Assembly: GCA_902792435.1 (NCBI GenBank)
Contig: CADAZN010000013.1
Span: 20,241 to 73,284 of the forward strand
Source of the DNA: an uncultured Bacteroidales bacterium
Lineage (GTDB): Bacteria > Bacteroidota > Bacteroidia > Bacteroidales > Muribaculaceae
Length of the DNA: 53,044 nucleotides
Reading direction: 5' to 3'
Below, piece after piece: positions 16,446-24,655 of the stretch. The notes under the pieces were generated by a model, which ran no database searches, was not told where the DNA came from, and saw only the letters and a program-made list of their open reading frames with translations. Position 1 is the stretch's first letter; each line of letters starts with the position of its first letter. Position numbers and translations under genes: made by a program.

Positions 16446-19400
16446 TTATTTGTTCTCGAAGAAGTTGAGCACGCGCTCCATAAATTCGTTGCGCTCGCTA
16501 TCGTTCTTGATGGTTTCAAATGGGAATCCTACTACTACGGTCTTGTAGCCGTTGCGGCTTGATGCGATACCAGCAGGAATGTTGTTCTCGCTGTAGCGCA
16601 AGATAGTTGCTCCCTTATTGTCGCTAGCCTTGATGGCGTCGGGCGACTCTACAGCATAGAAGTCGCTGTTGAGGGTGTTGTGGAATGTGAGCTTGCCCAT
16701 GCCGTCGCTCATCTTGAGCACGGTAGGCACGCTATAGGCCTCGCCGGTGAGGGTGGCGCGACCGTCAACCCATGTGTAACCCATTACATTTTGGGCAAAG
16801 TTCTTTTCGTTGCCTTTGGGATTTTCTTTGTCCCAAATGTCGCTGCCCACATAGGCACCAGTCATCAACACACTTCCGCCATTGCGTGTGAAGTTTGTGA
16901 TAGCGTTCATCATGCCAGGGGTGAATGCCTTGAAGCGAGAGGGCTTGGCTCCGCGGCCAGTAGGAATCTCTTTTTGCTTGCCAAGGATAACGTCTAAAGC
17001 GTAATAATTTGTCAAGTCAACATTGTTGTTGTCGATGGCTTTCACGCTTGAAGACACGAACGAGTAGCCAGCTTCCATAATCGCTTTGCCGTGGATGGCA
17101 GGGTAGTTAAATGTGTTGCCGGCAATGTTCTGAGTCTCATGATTGCTACGGCAGGCACCAAAGCCTGGGGCATCGTCGTCGCGCCATTGCAGGTTGCGGC
17201 GGAACTCAAATTGAGAACCAAGGTAGTTGATTTGCTCCATGTAGGGAACACCATGGTCTTTGCCGTCGTAGAAACCGGCCATCTTGCCGCTGTCAAACCA
17301 GTCAGGACCACTCACGCGGGTAAAACTGTTGACAACCATCACTGTGCCTTTGCTGTTCTTAGCAACTCCCACACTCAAGGTCTCGCTTGGGAAGCTGCGT
17401 CCACCTTCGTTCATAGCTATGATTTTGAAGCTGTGAATCTCATTGTCGGTTATATAGGCCGAGTAGTGAGGCTCGTCAACAATCTCCACCTCTTTGAAAC
17501 CTCCGTCGGTGCCCACTTGTTCGAGCACGATGTATTGCTTAGCTTGTGCGCTTGAGCACAATGGGTCGGTTGTTGGTTCCCAGTTGAGCATGTAAAGGTT
17601 GTCGCTGAGCTTGTTGATGACAAATGAATTAACGGGCAATGGTTGTATCACGCACTCGCGATGGTCGCGCTTGGCGATAAATTTGGCGATACCCTTATAG
17701 ATGGCGCGGCTCACGTCGAAACGGAACTCTGGGTCCAATCCATATTTCATGTCGGCAAAGTTCTGATGTGACAGCAACTCCATGAGCAGTGCGGGAACTT
17801 CAGGTACGCGAGCCTCATAGTAGCTCTTGTCCCACATGCCACGACGAGTCCAGTTGGGCTCATACTTGGCGCGGATGTCGTTCACAACCTCGGTAGAAAC
17901 GATGTTGGCAAACTGTCTTGACAGCTCACGGGGAGTGCCGTTCTCATATTTTCCAAACTGCTTACCGTTCTTGGTTGTGCAGTAGATGAGAAGGGTGCCG
18001 ATGATATCGTCATTCTGGGTGGTGCCAGCATCGGTGTGGAGGCAGAACGATACGTCAACAGGAACTTTAAGGCCTGGCTTGCCGGGCAACACGTCGCTGC
18101 CGCCTGCCAGCCAGTTGACCCACTCACCGCGGCTGCGGTAATCGTCAACGTAGTCGTTGATGCCGTCGCTGGTCGAGTACACCTTGTGAGGAAATCCCGA
18201 CCACTGCAGGAAGTAGCGTGAGCCCAAGTGGAACCAGGGGTGGTCACCGCTGCCCAGATATTGGTAGTCAATACCCTCTTTGCCCAGATATTTCATATCA
18301 TCATTCTTCTCGGCAATAGCAATGTTCTCGGGAGTTGGAAGTGCCACGCGACGCACGATGTTGCCCTTGCCGCCGCCCACCTTGATGGCATCGGCGGTGA
18401 TAACAGCATTCTTTTGGTTGCTGTGGTTGTCAAGTGTCACAACACTCTTGTTCATGCCCTTGGCGAGCTGGAACGAACCTATGTAAACCCACACGCCACC
18501 TGCCATAGATTGGTCAACTACAAACTGACTGCTTCCTTCAAGCGAGTTGACAGTGTAGGTTGCGTCATGTGCGCTGTTGGGGAGTGATTTGTAGCTCACG
18601 TAGATGGCATAGGTGCCTGCCTCGGGCATATCTACGTCCCACGATGCGTGGGCAAGCTTGTTGCGGTCGGTCTCAGTCTCTACCATACGGTAGGAACCTT
18701 CCTCAAAAGGATTCTCAAAGTCTTTATATTCGCTGCGGTTATAAGCAAAACCTTTGCCTTCACCGTTTTTCCATTTCTTCTTTCCGTTGTTCTCGTGATA
18801 ACCTTTTTGGGCATGCCCTCCGTCATTGTCAACCACGGCACCAAAGTTGTGGGTGTCGCGCTCGCGGGCGTCCCAAACATAGGCTCCTGCATTCTCGAGC
18901 ATGGGCATGATGAAGGGAATCATGTAGCTGTGAGTGTACATGTCCTCAACGGTCTGGAACAGGCGGGCACGCTGCCACTCCCAGCGGTTGAGGTAGGGTT
19001 CAAAGTACCAGCCGTGACTGGGCCACACTGCAACAATGTTGCCACTCAAGCCTTTCTTGTATTGACGATTTGCGTCAACAGGGGTGATAAATGAGTTGTG
19101 CTTGCGCTGATAGCTTGCTTCAAAGTCCGAGAAGTAGTTTTCGATATCGTTGCCGGCAATGGTGAGATACACGTTGTGGTTGCCAAAGTCTTCGCCCAGC
19201 ACGCTCTTGATATCGCTCTTTAACTTGGTAACGCTTTCGCGCGTAAAGGGTATGTCGCCAAAGTTCTCACTCAAGTCCACTTTGATGGAGTCGTCTACTA
19301 CTTCAATGGCATTAGCTTTGAGGTTGCCGATGCCCATTTTGTCGGGCAATAGAGAGGCAACAGCTTTTTGTATGCTCTCTTTCTGTGTGTCTTTTATCAC

Positions 19401-19520
19401 TAGAACAGTTTTCTCAATCTCATTATTCTCGATGTCGTTAATCTCAATGTCTTGAGCTGAGAGGGTGTTGCCAATTAAAGATGCAAGGCACGCTAAAAAA
19501 ATCTTTGATATTATTTTCAT
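16446..19520 (-). CDS. Exported amidase_3-type protein split by a golvesin-like domain
   Basis: 1,024-residue exported protein of the kind often labelled 'xanthan lyase/golvesin' in Bacteroidales. It has a signal peptide (MKIISKIFLACLASLIGNTLSA). I read an N-acetylmuramoyl-L-alanine amidase core in two pieces: His169 in VAVWPSHGWYFEP and Glu181 in RWEWQRARL, then His495 in SFCLHTDAG and Glu581 in PALLMELLSHQN. Between them sits a golvesin-type beta domain (about 285-390, with AGTYAIYVSYK and VYIGSFQLAKG). A fibronectin-like module (about 625-710) and a ThuA/glutamine-amidotransferase-like C-terminal part (with SVLMTGAYVGSDIWD) follow. The predicted role is removal of stem peptides from murein outside the cytoplasm. 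It heads the run and has its own upstream AT-rich promoter zone. Confidence 0.8.
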   Translation of the reverse strand: MKIISKIFLACLASLIGNTLSAQDIEINDIENNEIEKTVLVIKDTQKESIQKAVASLLPDKMGIGNLKANAIEVVDDSIKVDLSENFGDIPFTRESVTKLKSDIKSVLGEDFGNHNVYLTIAGNDIENYFSDFEASYQRKHNSFITPVDANRQYKKGLSGNIVAVWPSHGWYFEPYLNRWEWQRARLFQTVEDMYTHSYMIPFIMPMLENAGAYVWDARERDTHNFGAVVDNDGGHAQKGYHENNGKKKWKNGEGKGFAYNRSEYKDFENPFEEGSYRMVETETDRNKLAHASWDVDMPEAGTYAIYVSYKSLPNSAHDATYTVNSLEGSSQFVVDQSMAGGVWVYIGSFQLAKGMNKSVVTLDNHSNQKNAVITADAIKVGGGKGNIVRRVALPTPENIAIAEKNDDMKYLGKEGIDYQYLGSGDHPWFHLGSRYFLQWSGFPHKVYSTSDGINDYVDDYRSRGEWVNWLAGGSDVLPGKPGLKVPVDVSFCLHTDAGTTQNDDIIGTLLIYCTTKNGKQFGKYENGTPRELSRQFANIVSTEVVNDIRAKYEPNWTRRGMWDKSYYEARVPEVPALLMELLSHQNFADMKYGLDPEFRFDVSRAIYKGIAKFIAKRDHRECVIQPLPVNSFVINKLSDNLYMLNWEPTTDPLCSSAQAKQYIVLEQVGTDGGFKEVEIVDEPHYSAYITDNEIHSFKIIAMNEGGRSFPSETLSVGVAKNSKGTVMVVNSFTRVSGPDWFDSGKMAGFYDGKDHGVPYMEQINYLGSQFEFRRNLQWRDDDAPGFGACRSNHETQNIAGNTFNYPAIHGKAIMEAGYSFVSSSVKAIDNNNVDLTNYYALDVILGKQKEIPTGRGAKPSRFKAFTPGMMNAITNFTRNGGSVLMTGAYVGSDIWDKENPKGNEKNFAQNVMGYTWVDGRATLTGEAYSVPTVLKMSDGMGKLTFHNTLNSDFYAVESPDAIKASDNKGATILRYSENNIPAGIASSRNGYKTVVVGFPFETIKNDSERNEFMERVLNFFENK

Positions 19521-19785
19521 GTTGTTAAATTTTTTCTACAAAAACTTTAGTTTACAAAACTACAATAAATAATCCGAATAAAAAACAAAAAAAATGTTCA
19601 TTTTTCATAAAAGCGTTTTATTTATGAATTATAAACATATTTTCAATAAAATATACATTTCGGAGCATGCTTTTATGACAATGAAAGGTGATAAACTATG
19701 ACCTATAAAATTTTGATTTTTGCAATAATATAGATTTTTACCAAGGTGTTTTTTGTGGGATATTTTGAACTATGGTTGAAACCAA
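19521..19785. other. AT-rich gene-free stretch upstream of the murein-salvage run
   Basis: Together with the adjoining terminator this makes about 325 bp without a gene. It holds the candidate promoter at 19555-19589 and a very A/T-rich tract. No open frame, tRNA or strong repeat is seen in it. Confidence 0.6.
19555..19589 (-). promoter_or_regulatory. Candidate promoter of the murein-salvage run
   Basis: TAGTTTTG on the minus strand (19562-19555) matches TAnnTTTG. A TTTG (19589-19586) lies 23 bp upstream, slightly longer than the usual 19-21 bp, so the -33 assignment is uncertain. The start would fall near 19548, about 28 nt before the ATG. Confidence 0.45.
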
Positions 19786-19823
19786 AAATGGGCGCATCTA
19801 ACTCTAACTAGATGCGCCCATTT
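19786..19823 (-). terminator. Intrinsic terminator after the second NAGK-like kinase
   Basis: A perfect 15 bp inverted repeat (19786-19800 and 19809-19823, core GGGCGCATCT) with an 8 nt loop leads on the minus strand into a T-rich tail. It separates the kinase from the golvesin-split amidase gene. Confidence 0.8.
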
Positions 19824-19844
19824 CAATAGCTATTATTTGGAATT

Positions 19845-20714
19845 TTATTTCTCGCTATTCAAACTGATGGAGTGATAAGCCACAAGGCCTGGCATGGAGT
19901 CGCTCACGATTTTCTTCACGTTCATGTTATAGCTATAGGCTACTTGGAGCAGAATCTCGCTGTAGCGAGTGGCTACCGAACCAACGAAACAAATGGGGTA
20001 TTCCTTGTAATCATATTGACACAAGTTGCGATCAAAGAATCGCTTTATCTCGTTGGTAACCAACTCACGAGCATACTCGTTGTCGAGGTGGTCGGCAAGG
20101 AAGAATGAGTAGTTGTGAAGGTTTTGGTTAGCGTTTGAATTGTTGTATACTGAATCCATGATGGTAGCAGGAGTTGCTTTGTTGACAGCATAAAACTCCT
20201 CGATAAGATCGCGGGGAGCAAGATTCTTCAGAACATCGCTCAAGAAGATGCGACCCATCGATGACCCGCTACCCTCGTCACCGAGGATGAAACCGCCGGC
20301 TGTCACACTCTTTGTGATTTTCTCGCCGTCATAGAAGCAAGAGTTGGAACCTGTGCCAAGGATGCATGCCAAGCCAGCATCATGCTGAAGCAAGCCATGA
20401 GCTGCTCCAACAAGGTCACTCTCAACTGTTACAGGGGTTTTGAATTGAGCTACTAACGACAGCTCAACTATCTTTTTGCGTTCAGGTGTAGAGCATCCGG
20501 CGCCATAGAAGAGAACGCGGTCCCAACGGCGTTTGAAAAAGTCGCGAGGGAGCTCTAGTCTTATGATGTGACTGATCTCACGACGAGTCTGGAAATAAGG
20601 ATTAATTCCTGAGATAACAGCATGTGCCACAACGTTGTTGCCATCTATTAAACTCCACTCTGAATGAGTTGACGAACTCTCGGCAATCACTTTGGCAAAT
20701 TGACTTGCGCTCAT
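19845..20714 (-). CDS. NAGK/BadF-family kinase paralogue with altered phosphate-1 motif
   Basis: 289-residue ASKHA-fold protein related to the kinase at 3568-4416. The phosphate-2 loop (GTGSN, about 120-124), GDEGSG (145-150), the catalytic-type Asp100 (VESDLVGAAHGL) and the adenosine motif CFVGSVA are all kept. The phosphate-1 motif reads AESSSTHSEW (11-20) instead of ADSGSTKxxW: Asp to Glu, Gly to Ser, Lys to His. This motif contacts Mg and the ATP phosphates in relatives, so activity may be reduced or the protein may act as a sugar sensor (inference). It is transcribed alone, with a terminator after it and a candidate promoter before it. An active kinase with relaxed motif needs remains possible. 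Confidence 0.82.
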   Translation of the reverse strand: MSASQFAKVIAESSSTHSEWSLIDGNNVVAHAVISGINPYFQTRREISHIIRLELPRDFFKRRWDRVLFYGAGCSTPERKKIVELSLVAQFKTPVTVESDLVGAAHGLLQHDAGLACILGTGSNSCFYDGEKITKSVTAGGFILGDEGSGSSMGRIFLSDVLKNLAPRDLIEEFYAVNKATPATIMDSVYNNSNANQNLHNYSFFLADHLDNEYARELVTNEIKRFFDRNLCQYDYKEYPICFVGSVATRYSEILLQVAYSYNMNVKKIVSDSMPGLVAYHSISLNSEK

Positions 20715-20780
20715 TTACTCTCTTAGTATTTTTATTAAATTATTATGTAAATAAATAAAACGTGGAAGAGATTTCGGCTG

Positions 20781-20839
20781 CAAAATTATAAATTATTATT
20801 ATAATAAAAATATTTTTTGCAAAGTTTAACGCAAAAGTA
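20781..20839 (-). promoter_or_regulatory. Two candidate -7 boxes upstream of the kinase paralogue
   Basis: TAATTTTG (20788-20781) and TACTTTTG (20839-20832) on the minus strand both match TAnnTTTG. Neither has a TTTG box at the expected spacing, so the choice between them is open. Confidence 0.35.
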
Positions 20840-20851
20840 CGCACGTTAACT

Positions 20852-20899
20852 ATTGACTGGAGATTTGGTTAAAAATATTAACTAATATCTCCAGTCAAT
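20852..20899 (-). other. Long hairpin downstream of the T9SS amidase
   Basis: A 13 bp inverted repeat (20852-20864 and 20887-20899, ATTGACTGGAGAT) encloses a second inner stem GTTAA/TTAAC. It lies just past the amidase stop. No T-run follows on the minus strand, so it could be a mRNA-stabilising structure or an operator instead of an intrinsic terminator. Confidence 0.6.
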
Positions 20900-20921
20900 G
20901 TCTACCAATTTTTACTTAAGA

Positions 20922-23516
20922 TTAATGCTTGACTGCAACATGATGACTTGTAACATCATTTCCGGTAAACACCTTTAATATATAATGTCCGTCTTTGATG
21001 TTTTCAACATTAATGTAGTTGCCACCATTGCGCACCACGAGGTTGCCGCTCATGTCGTAGAGCTCAACGCCCTGGATGTAGCCTGGGGCACTAGCCATGA
21101 TGTAGTCACTAGATGGGATTGGGCCCACTTTTACATTGCTCTTGGGGGAGGGTTCAGGCACAGGAGCTAGTTCTGGCTCTTTGCTTGTGCTTCCAAGCAG
21201 GACGTCATAAACGGCTGTGATGTCGGCAGCTGTGATGTTGCCATCGCCATTCATGTCGCCATTCACAATGTGGCTATCATCGTTGTTGAGCAGGAAGTTA
21301 TAAAGCTCGGTGATGTCGGCAGCTGTTACCACGCCGTCACCGTTTACGTCGCCATATACCCACGACTTTTGTCCCTTGAGCAGGTTGTCGAGCTTGATGG
21401 TTGCGCTCCATATTGGCTCGTCTTCGTCACTATCGGTTTCAATCATCACAATTTTGTAAGTCTTATTGGGATTGAGCTGACCTTTGCCGGTGATGTATCG
21501 CCATCCGTGGAAGTCTATTTTACCAAAATCGATGTAAACTATTTCTTGGCTATCATCGGTACTCATCAGGCGCATCTTGAGGTATAAGTTGCTCATGTCA
21601 CCGTTAACATGCAATGAGAGTTCTTCATTGCCATTTATTGTGACATCGTTAAATGATGTGCTGGTGAAACCTGCTGTCAACGATACGGGGTCATTAATCT
21701 TGATTTGCAATGACTTGCTGCCAAATAGGCGGTCGGTTGATGCGGTCAACGCAACTTCGGTATTTGTCGAGACTTCTTCTACCGAGAATTTGCTCGCATC
21801 CTCAAAGCCCTCGATAACAGTGGCATCGGGTTTTTCCTCGCCAGCGTCAACTGCGGTGAACTTGTGAACGATGGTTTCGGGCAGATGGATTCCTGCTGTG
21901 TCATCCATCTCTTTGGCGATAGTGAGGGTGTATTCTTCGCCAGGGGTCATGGTGCTGGCTACAGGAATACGTATGAATCCGAATGGGTCACTAGCCTTGC
22001 CAGTCTTGGTGTTTCGGCGGTTGTAAGTCAGGGCATTGCCGTCTTTGTCGGTCAAGACAATTTTGTCATAGTAGTAGCTGTTGTTGAGCATCGAGTCGGT
22101 ACGCAGCTCAATTGTGGCGTTCTTATAGTGCACGTTGTCACCTTGATGTGGGAAGATGTCAATCACCTCAAGATACTTGCGATAGGTGGTTTTGAACTGC
22201 AAGGTGAAAGGCTCTTGAAGTTTCATGCCGCCGCCATGCTCTGCGGTGGTGTCGAGAGTGACAGTGTAGAGGGTGTTGATATCATAGGCATCTGTTGGCT
22301 CAAACACCAAGCGGTAGTTGCTGTCCTCCCAACGGAAGCTGCCCTCTACTGCGGGCTCAATGTGGAATGCTGCTTCAGTAACCTCGGTGTTCATGTCCCA
22401 GTTAAACTCCAGTACCACTGGTGTGTTGGCTTTGAGTGGGGCATCACCTTCGTGCCACACTGGTGTGTAGTTGATTACCTCGGGTGGGGTCTCGCGCACT
22501 CGAGCCAAGTCGAAGTTGCAGTAGCTCGAGTGGTTGGCTTGGATGGTCACCTCCTTGGTTTGAGAGAAATAGTGCTCTTGCTCTACTTTTATTTTATAGG
22601 TGCCAGGGTCAAGCATTTTGAAGGCATAAATGCCGTTGTACATGTCATCGGTGTAGCAGGTGTCGAGAGGTTCGTCGTTCATGTCCATCAGGATGACTGT
22701 GGCGTTGCTCACAGGCTCTCGGTTGTCGTCGCCAAAAATAATGAAATCGTTAATAACACGAGGCATGCGGTTGTCGCGAATGTTGCCTGCCACGGCTCCC
22801 TTGTCGAAGAACGAGTAACCAAAGTAGTCGTCGGCACCGAGCGAGAAGTTCCAACCTTCCATCCAGCAGTAGTTGTCGTTCATCAAGCGGTAAGTCTCTG
22901 GGATATAATCGTGGAACGATCCTTCGCTGAGCATCGATACAGCATGGTTGCCGCGAAGCACGCCTAGGCCGGCATTGTTCCAATCTGGATAGAAGGTGAA
23001 GTCGCCGGCAATCTGGTAGCTGCTAGTCCACACTGCTGCCTGGTTTTGTTGCAAGCGTTGTACGAGATTAAGTGCAAGAACGTCGCTGTTAGCTACCACA
23101 GGTGAACCCGTAGGCCCTCGATAGAGTGCAAGAATGTGGTTGCGGCGTGCTGGCACGCCAGTAGCGTTGCTGTGGATGGAGTAGAATATGTCGGCACCAC
23201 TGCTGTTGCACAGCGCCACGATTGTAGAGAGTGCTAAGTCGTCCGAAGTTTGATTTGACACACGCGACATACTGGTAGTATAACCCTTGGCCTTGAGGCA
23301 GTTGTTGAGTGCGAAACCTTTCTTGAGGTTGGAGTTCGACTCCCAGTAACCTGCCGTGTCACCTTGGGCAAACGGGTAAATAACCACATTGCGGTCATCG
23401 CTATCGTGACCTCCGTGCCCAGGGTTGATGTATACGTGCGGCATGTAGTTTTTTTCGGCTGCTGCAGTCATGAACACTGCAACAAGCATAAATAATGTAT
23501 ATAAATACTTTTTCAT
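20922..23516 (-). CDS. T9SS-exported N-acetylmuramoyl-L-alanine amidase with dockerin-type repeats
   Basis: 864-residue modular protein. Signal peptide (about 1-20); amidase_3 domain with zinc ligands His34 (INPGHGG), Glu59 (WESNSNL), His115 (YSIHSNA) and catalytic Glu198 (SMLSEGSFHDY); a carboxypeptidase-regulatory-like beta domain (about 250-345); Big_5/Ig-like domains with HEGDAPLKANTPVVLEFN (about 350-550); a beta-sandwich; two dockerin-type EF-hand repeats (GDVNGDGVVTAADITELYN and GDMNGDGNITAADI, about 715-775); and a C-terminal T9SS type A sorting domain (ending HYILKVFTGNDVTSHHVAV). It would cleave the MurNAc-L-Ala bond outside the cell or at its surface, releasing stem peptides. The propeller gene starts 13 bp upstream, so the two are co-transcribed. 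Confidence 0.88.
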   Translation of the reverse strand: MKKYLYTLFMLVAVFMTAAAEKNYMPHVYINPGHGGHDSDDRNVVIYPFAQGDTAGYWESNSNLKKGFALNNCLKAKGYTTSMSRVSNQTSDDLALSTIVALCNSSGADIFYSIHSNATGVPARRNHILALYRGPTGSPVVANSDVLALNLVQRLQQNQAAVWTSSYQIAGDFTFYPDWNNAGLGVLRGNHAVSMLSEGSFHDYIPETYRLMNDNYCWMEGWNFSLGADDYFGYSFFDKGAVAGNIRDNRMPRVINDFIIFGDDNREPVSNATVILMDMNDEPLDTCYTDDMYNGIYAFKMLDPGTYKIKVEQEHYFSQTKEVTIQANHSSYCNFDLARVRETPPEVINYTPVWHEGDAPLKANTPVVLEFNWDMNTEVTEAAFHIEPAVEGSFRWEDSNYRLVFEPTDAYDINTLYTVTLDTTAEHGGGMKLQEPFTLQFKTTYRKYLEVIDIFPHQGDNVHYKNATIELRTDSMLNNSYYYDKIVLTDKDGNALTYNRRNTKTGKASDPFGFIRIPVASTMTPGEEYTLTIAKEMDDTAGIHLPETIVHKFTAVDAGEEKPDATVIEGFEDASKFSVEEVSTNTEVALTASTDRLFGSKSLQIKINDPVSLTAGFTSTSFNDVTINGNEELSLHVNGDMSNLYLKMRLMSTDDSQEIVYIDFGKIDFHGWRYITGKGQLNPNKTYKIVMIETDSDEDEPIWSATIKLDNLLKGQKSWVYGDVNGDGVVTAADITELYNFLLNNDDSHIVNGDMNGDGNITAADITAVYDVLLGSTSKEPELAPVPEPSPKSNVKVGPIPSSDYIMASAPGYIQGVELYDMSGNLVVRNGGNYINVENIKDGHYILKVFTGNDVTSHHVAVKH

Positions 23517-23529
23517 AATCGTTGCGGTG

Positions 23530-24420
23530 TTATTCGTTAATATCTAATGTTATCACAGTGAGGTTGCCATCGATGGTGGTGTAGGCTATCTTGCCGCCGC
23601 CAGCAGTGGGTTGCATGGTCATCGAAGTGCGTGGGGTGAGCTCGTGGCGGAAAGTGCCGTCGGCTTTGAGCAGCAATATCTGCGACGAGGTGAACTGATA
23701 TCCGTCGTCGCTGGTGTTTTGGGCTACGATGTAGTCGTTGTCATACCAGCATGGCATTTCGTAGTTGCCCAACTGAGCGAGAACTTTTCCATTAAGGTCA
23801 GTTACTATTATTCCAGTGCCGGCGGCAAAAAATGCTATCTTGTCGCCACTGGGAGAAACACTTGACCACAAGTAGCCAGCATAGCTCTCAACTGGGGTGT
23901 AGCGGCTTTCTTTGCCATTGATGGTTACAACGAGCTGCGAACCAGTGGTGTAGACGCTAACGCCGCGATTGGCCGAGGTGGTGTAGCTGTGTTTCTCGCC
24001 GTTCATAGCCATGCCTGCGGTGCCGGTCTCAAGGTGCATGGCACCATGTTGAGCTTCAAGAAATATTTCACTGCCATTGCGATTAAGGTCATAGCGACGA
24101 CCTGTGCGGTACACGAGGCGGTCTTTGGCATTTACCTCGCTGGTGATGTAATACACTTTGCCGTCTCGGCTCCATTTAGCATCAATGCCTGCGCCGTTGA
24201 GCTCGCTGATGGTGGTCACCTTGTTGTTGGCAAGGTCAAGCATTTTCAGGCCATGAGCGTCAACATCGCTGTATAGGAGCTTGTCGCCGCCAGAGTTCAG
24301 AATGGGATAGAATGCAGCCTCCACGCCTTTGAGTGGCGAGGTGCGCGATGTCACTTTCACCTGCTGACTGCTGGCTAACAAGGCTCCTAGCCCCATGAGT
24401 AGTAATAATGTTCTTTTCAT
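23530..24420 (-). CDS. Exported TolB/PD40-like beta-propeller protein
   Basis: 296-residue protein with an N-terminal signal (MKRTLLLLMGLGALLASS). It contains repeated propeller blades of the TolB/WD40-like type: FYPILNSGGDKLLYSDVDAH, DAKWSRDGKVYYITSEV, SSVSPSGDKIAFFAAG, PCWYDNDYIVAQN. It shares its promoter with the T9SS amidase gene downstream (13 bp gap). A binding or scaffolding role beside the amidase at the cell surface or in the periplasm is possible; no catalytic residues can be named. No lipobox Cys is present at the signal-peptide end. Confidence 0.7.
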   Translation of the reverse strand: MKRTLLLLMGLGALLASSQQVKVTSRTSPLKGVEAAFYPILNSGGDKLLYSDVDAHGLKMLDLANNKVTTISELNGAGIDAKWSRDGKVYYITSEVNAKDRLVYRTGRRYDLNRNGSEIFLEAQHGAMHLETGTAGMAMNGEKHSYTTSANRGVSVYTTGSQLVVTINGKESRYTPVESYAGYLWSSVSPSGDKIAFFAAGTGIIVTDLNGKVLAQLGNYEMPCWYDNDYIVAQNTSDDGYQFTSSQILLLKADGTFRHELTPRTSMTMQPTAGGGKIAYTTIDGNLTVITLDINE

Positions 24421-24471
24421 TGTGTTTTGGTATATTTGTTATAAGTTTTTGCGTTAAATTGTATCTTTTTG

Positions 24472-24503
24472 CAAAGATAAATGTAAAAAACGAAAAAAAC
24501 AAA
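24472..24503 (-). promoter_or_regulatory. Promoter of the propeller-amidase pair
   Basis: On the minus strand TTTG (24503-24500), a 20 bp spacer and TATCTTTG (24479-24472) form a textbook Bacteroidota promoter. It faces away from the plus-strand promoter at 24581. Confidence 0.85.
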
Positions 24504-24580
24504 TCAATTAATTTATTTCAGCATTTGTCGTTCAATCCGTCATGATGGTAGTTTCTAAACCTACATAGAATTAGATTTTC

Positions 24581-24611
24581 TTTGGTTTTTTCTAAAAAAA
24601 TAGTAACTTTG
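24581..24611 (+). promoter_or_regulatory. Promoter of the dockerin-SUMF1 gene
   Basis: TTTG (24581-24584), a 19 bp spacer and TAACTTTG (24604-24611). The predicted start near 24617 gives a leader of about 39 nt that is rich in A. Confidence 0.85.
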
Positions 24612-24655
24612 TGCTCTTGAAATTGGACATATTAACTAACAATTTATAATTAATT

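Noticed and set aside
19521-19844. Possible hidden gene or tRNA in the AT-rich gap
   Set aside because: No frame of useful length, no cloverleaf and no CCA-type end; only a promoter-like box and a terminator are visible.
21864-22967. A 367-codon plus-strand frame opposite the T9SS amidase
   Set aside because: It is antisense to a gene with clear domains and its translation shows no family motif or signal peptide; long antisense frames are common in such codon usage.
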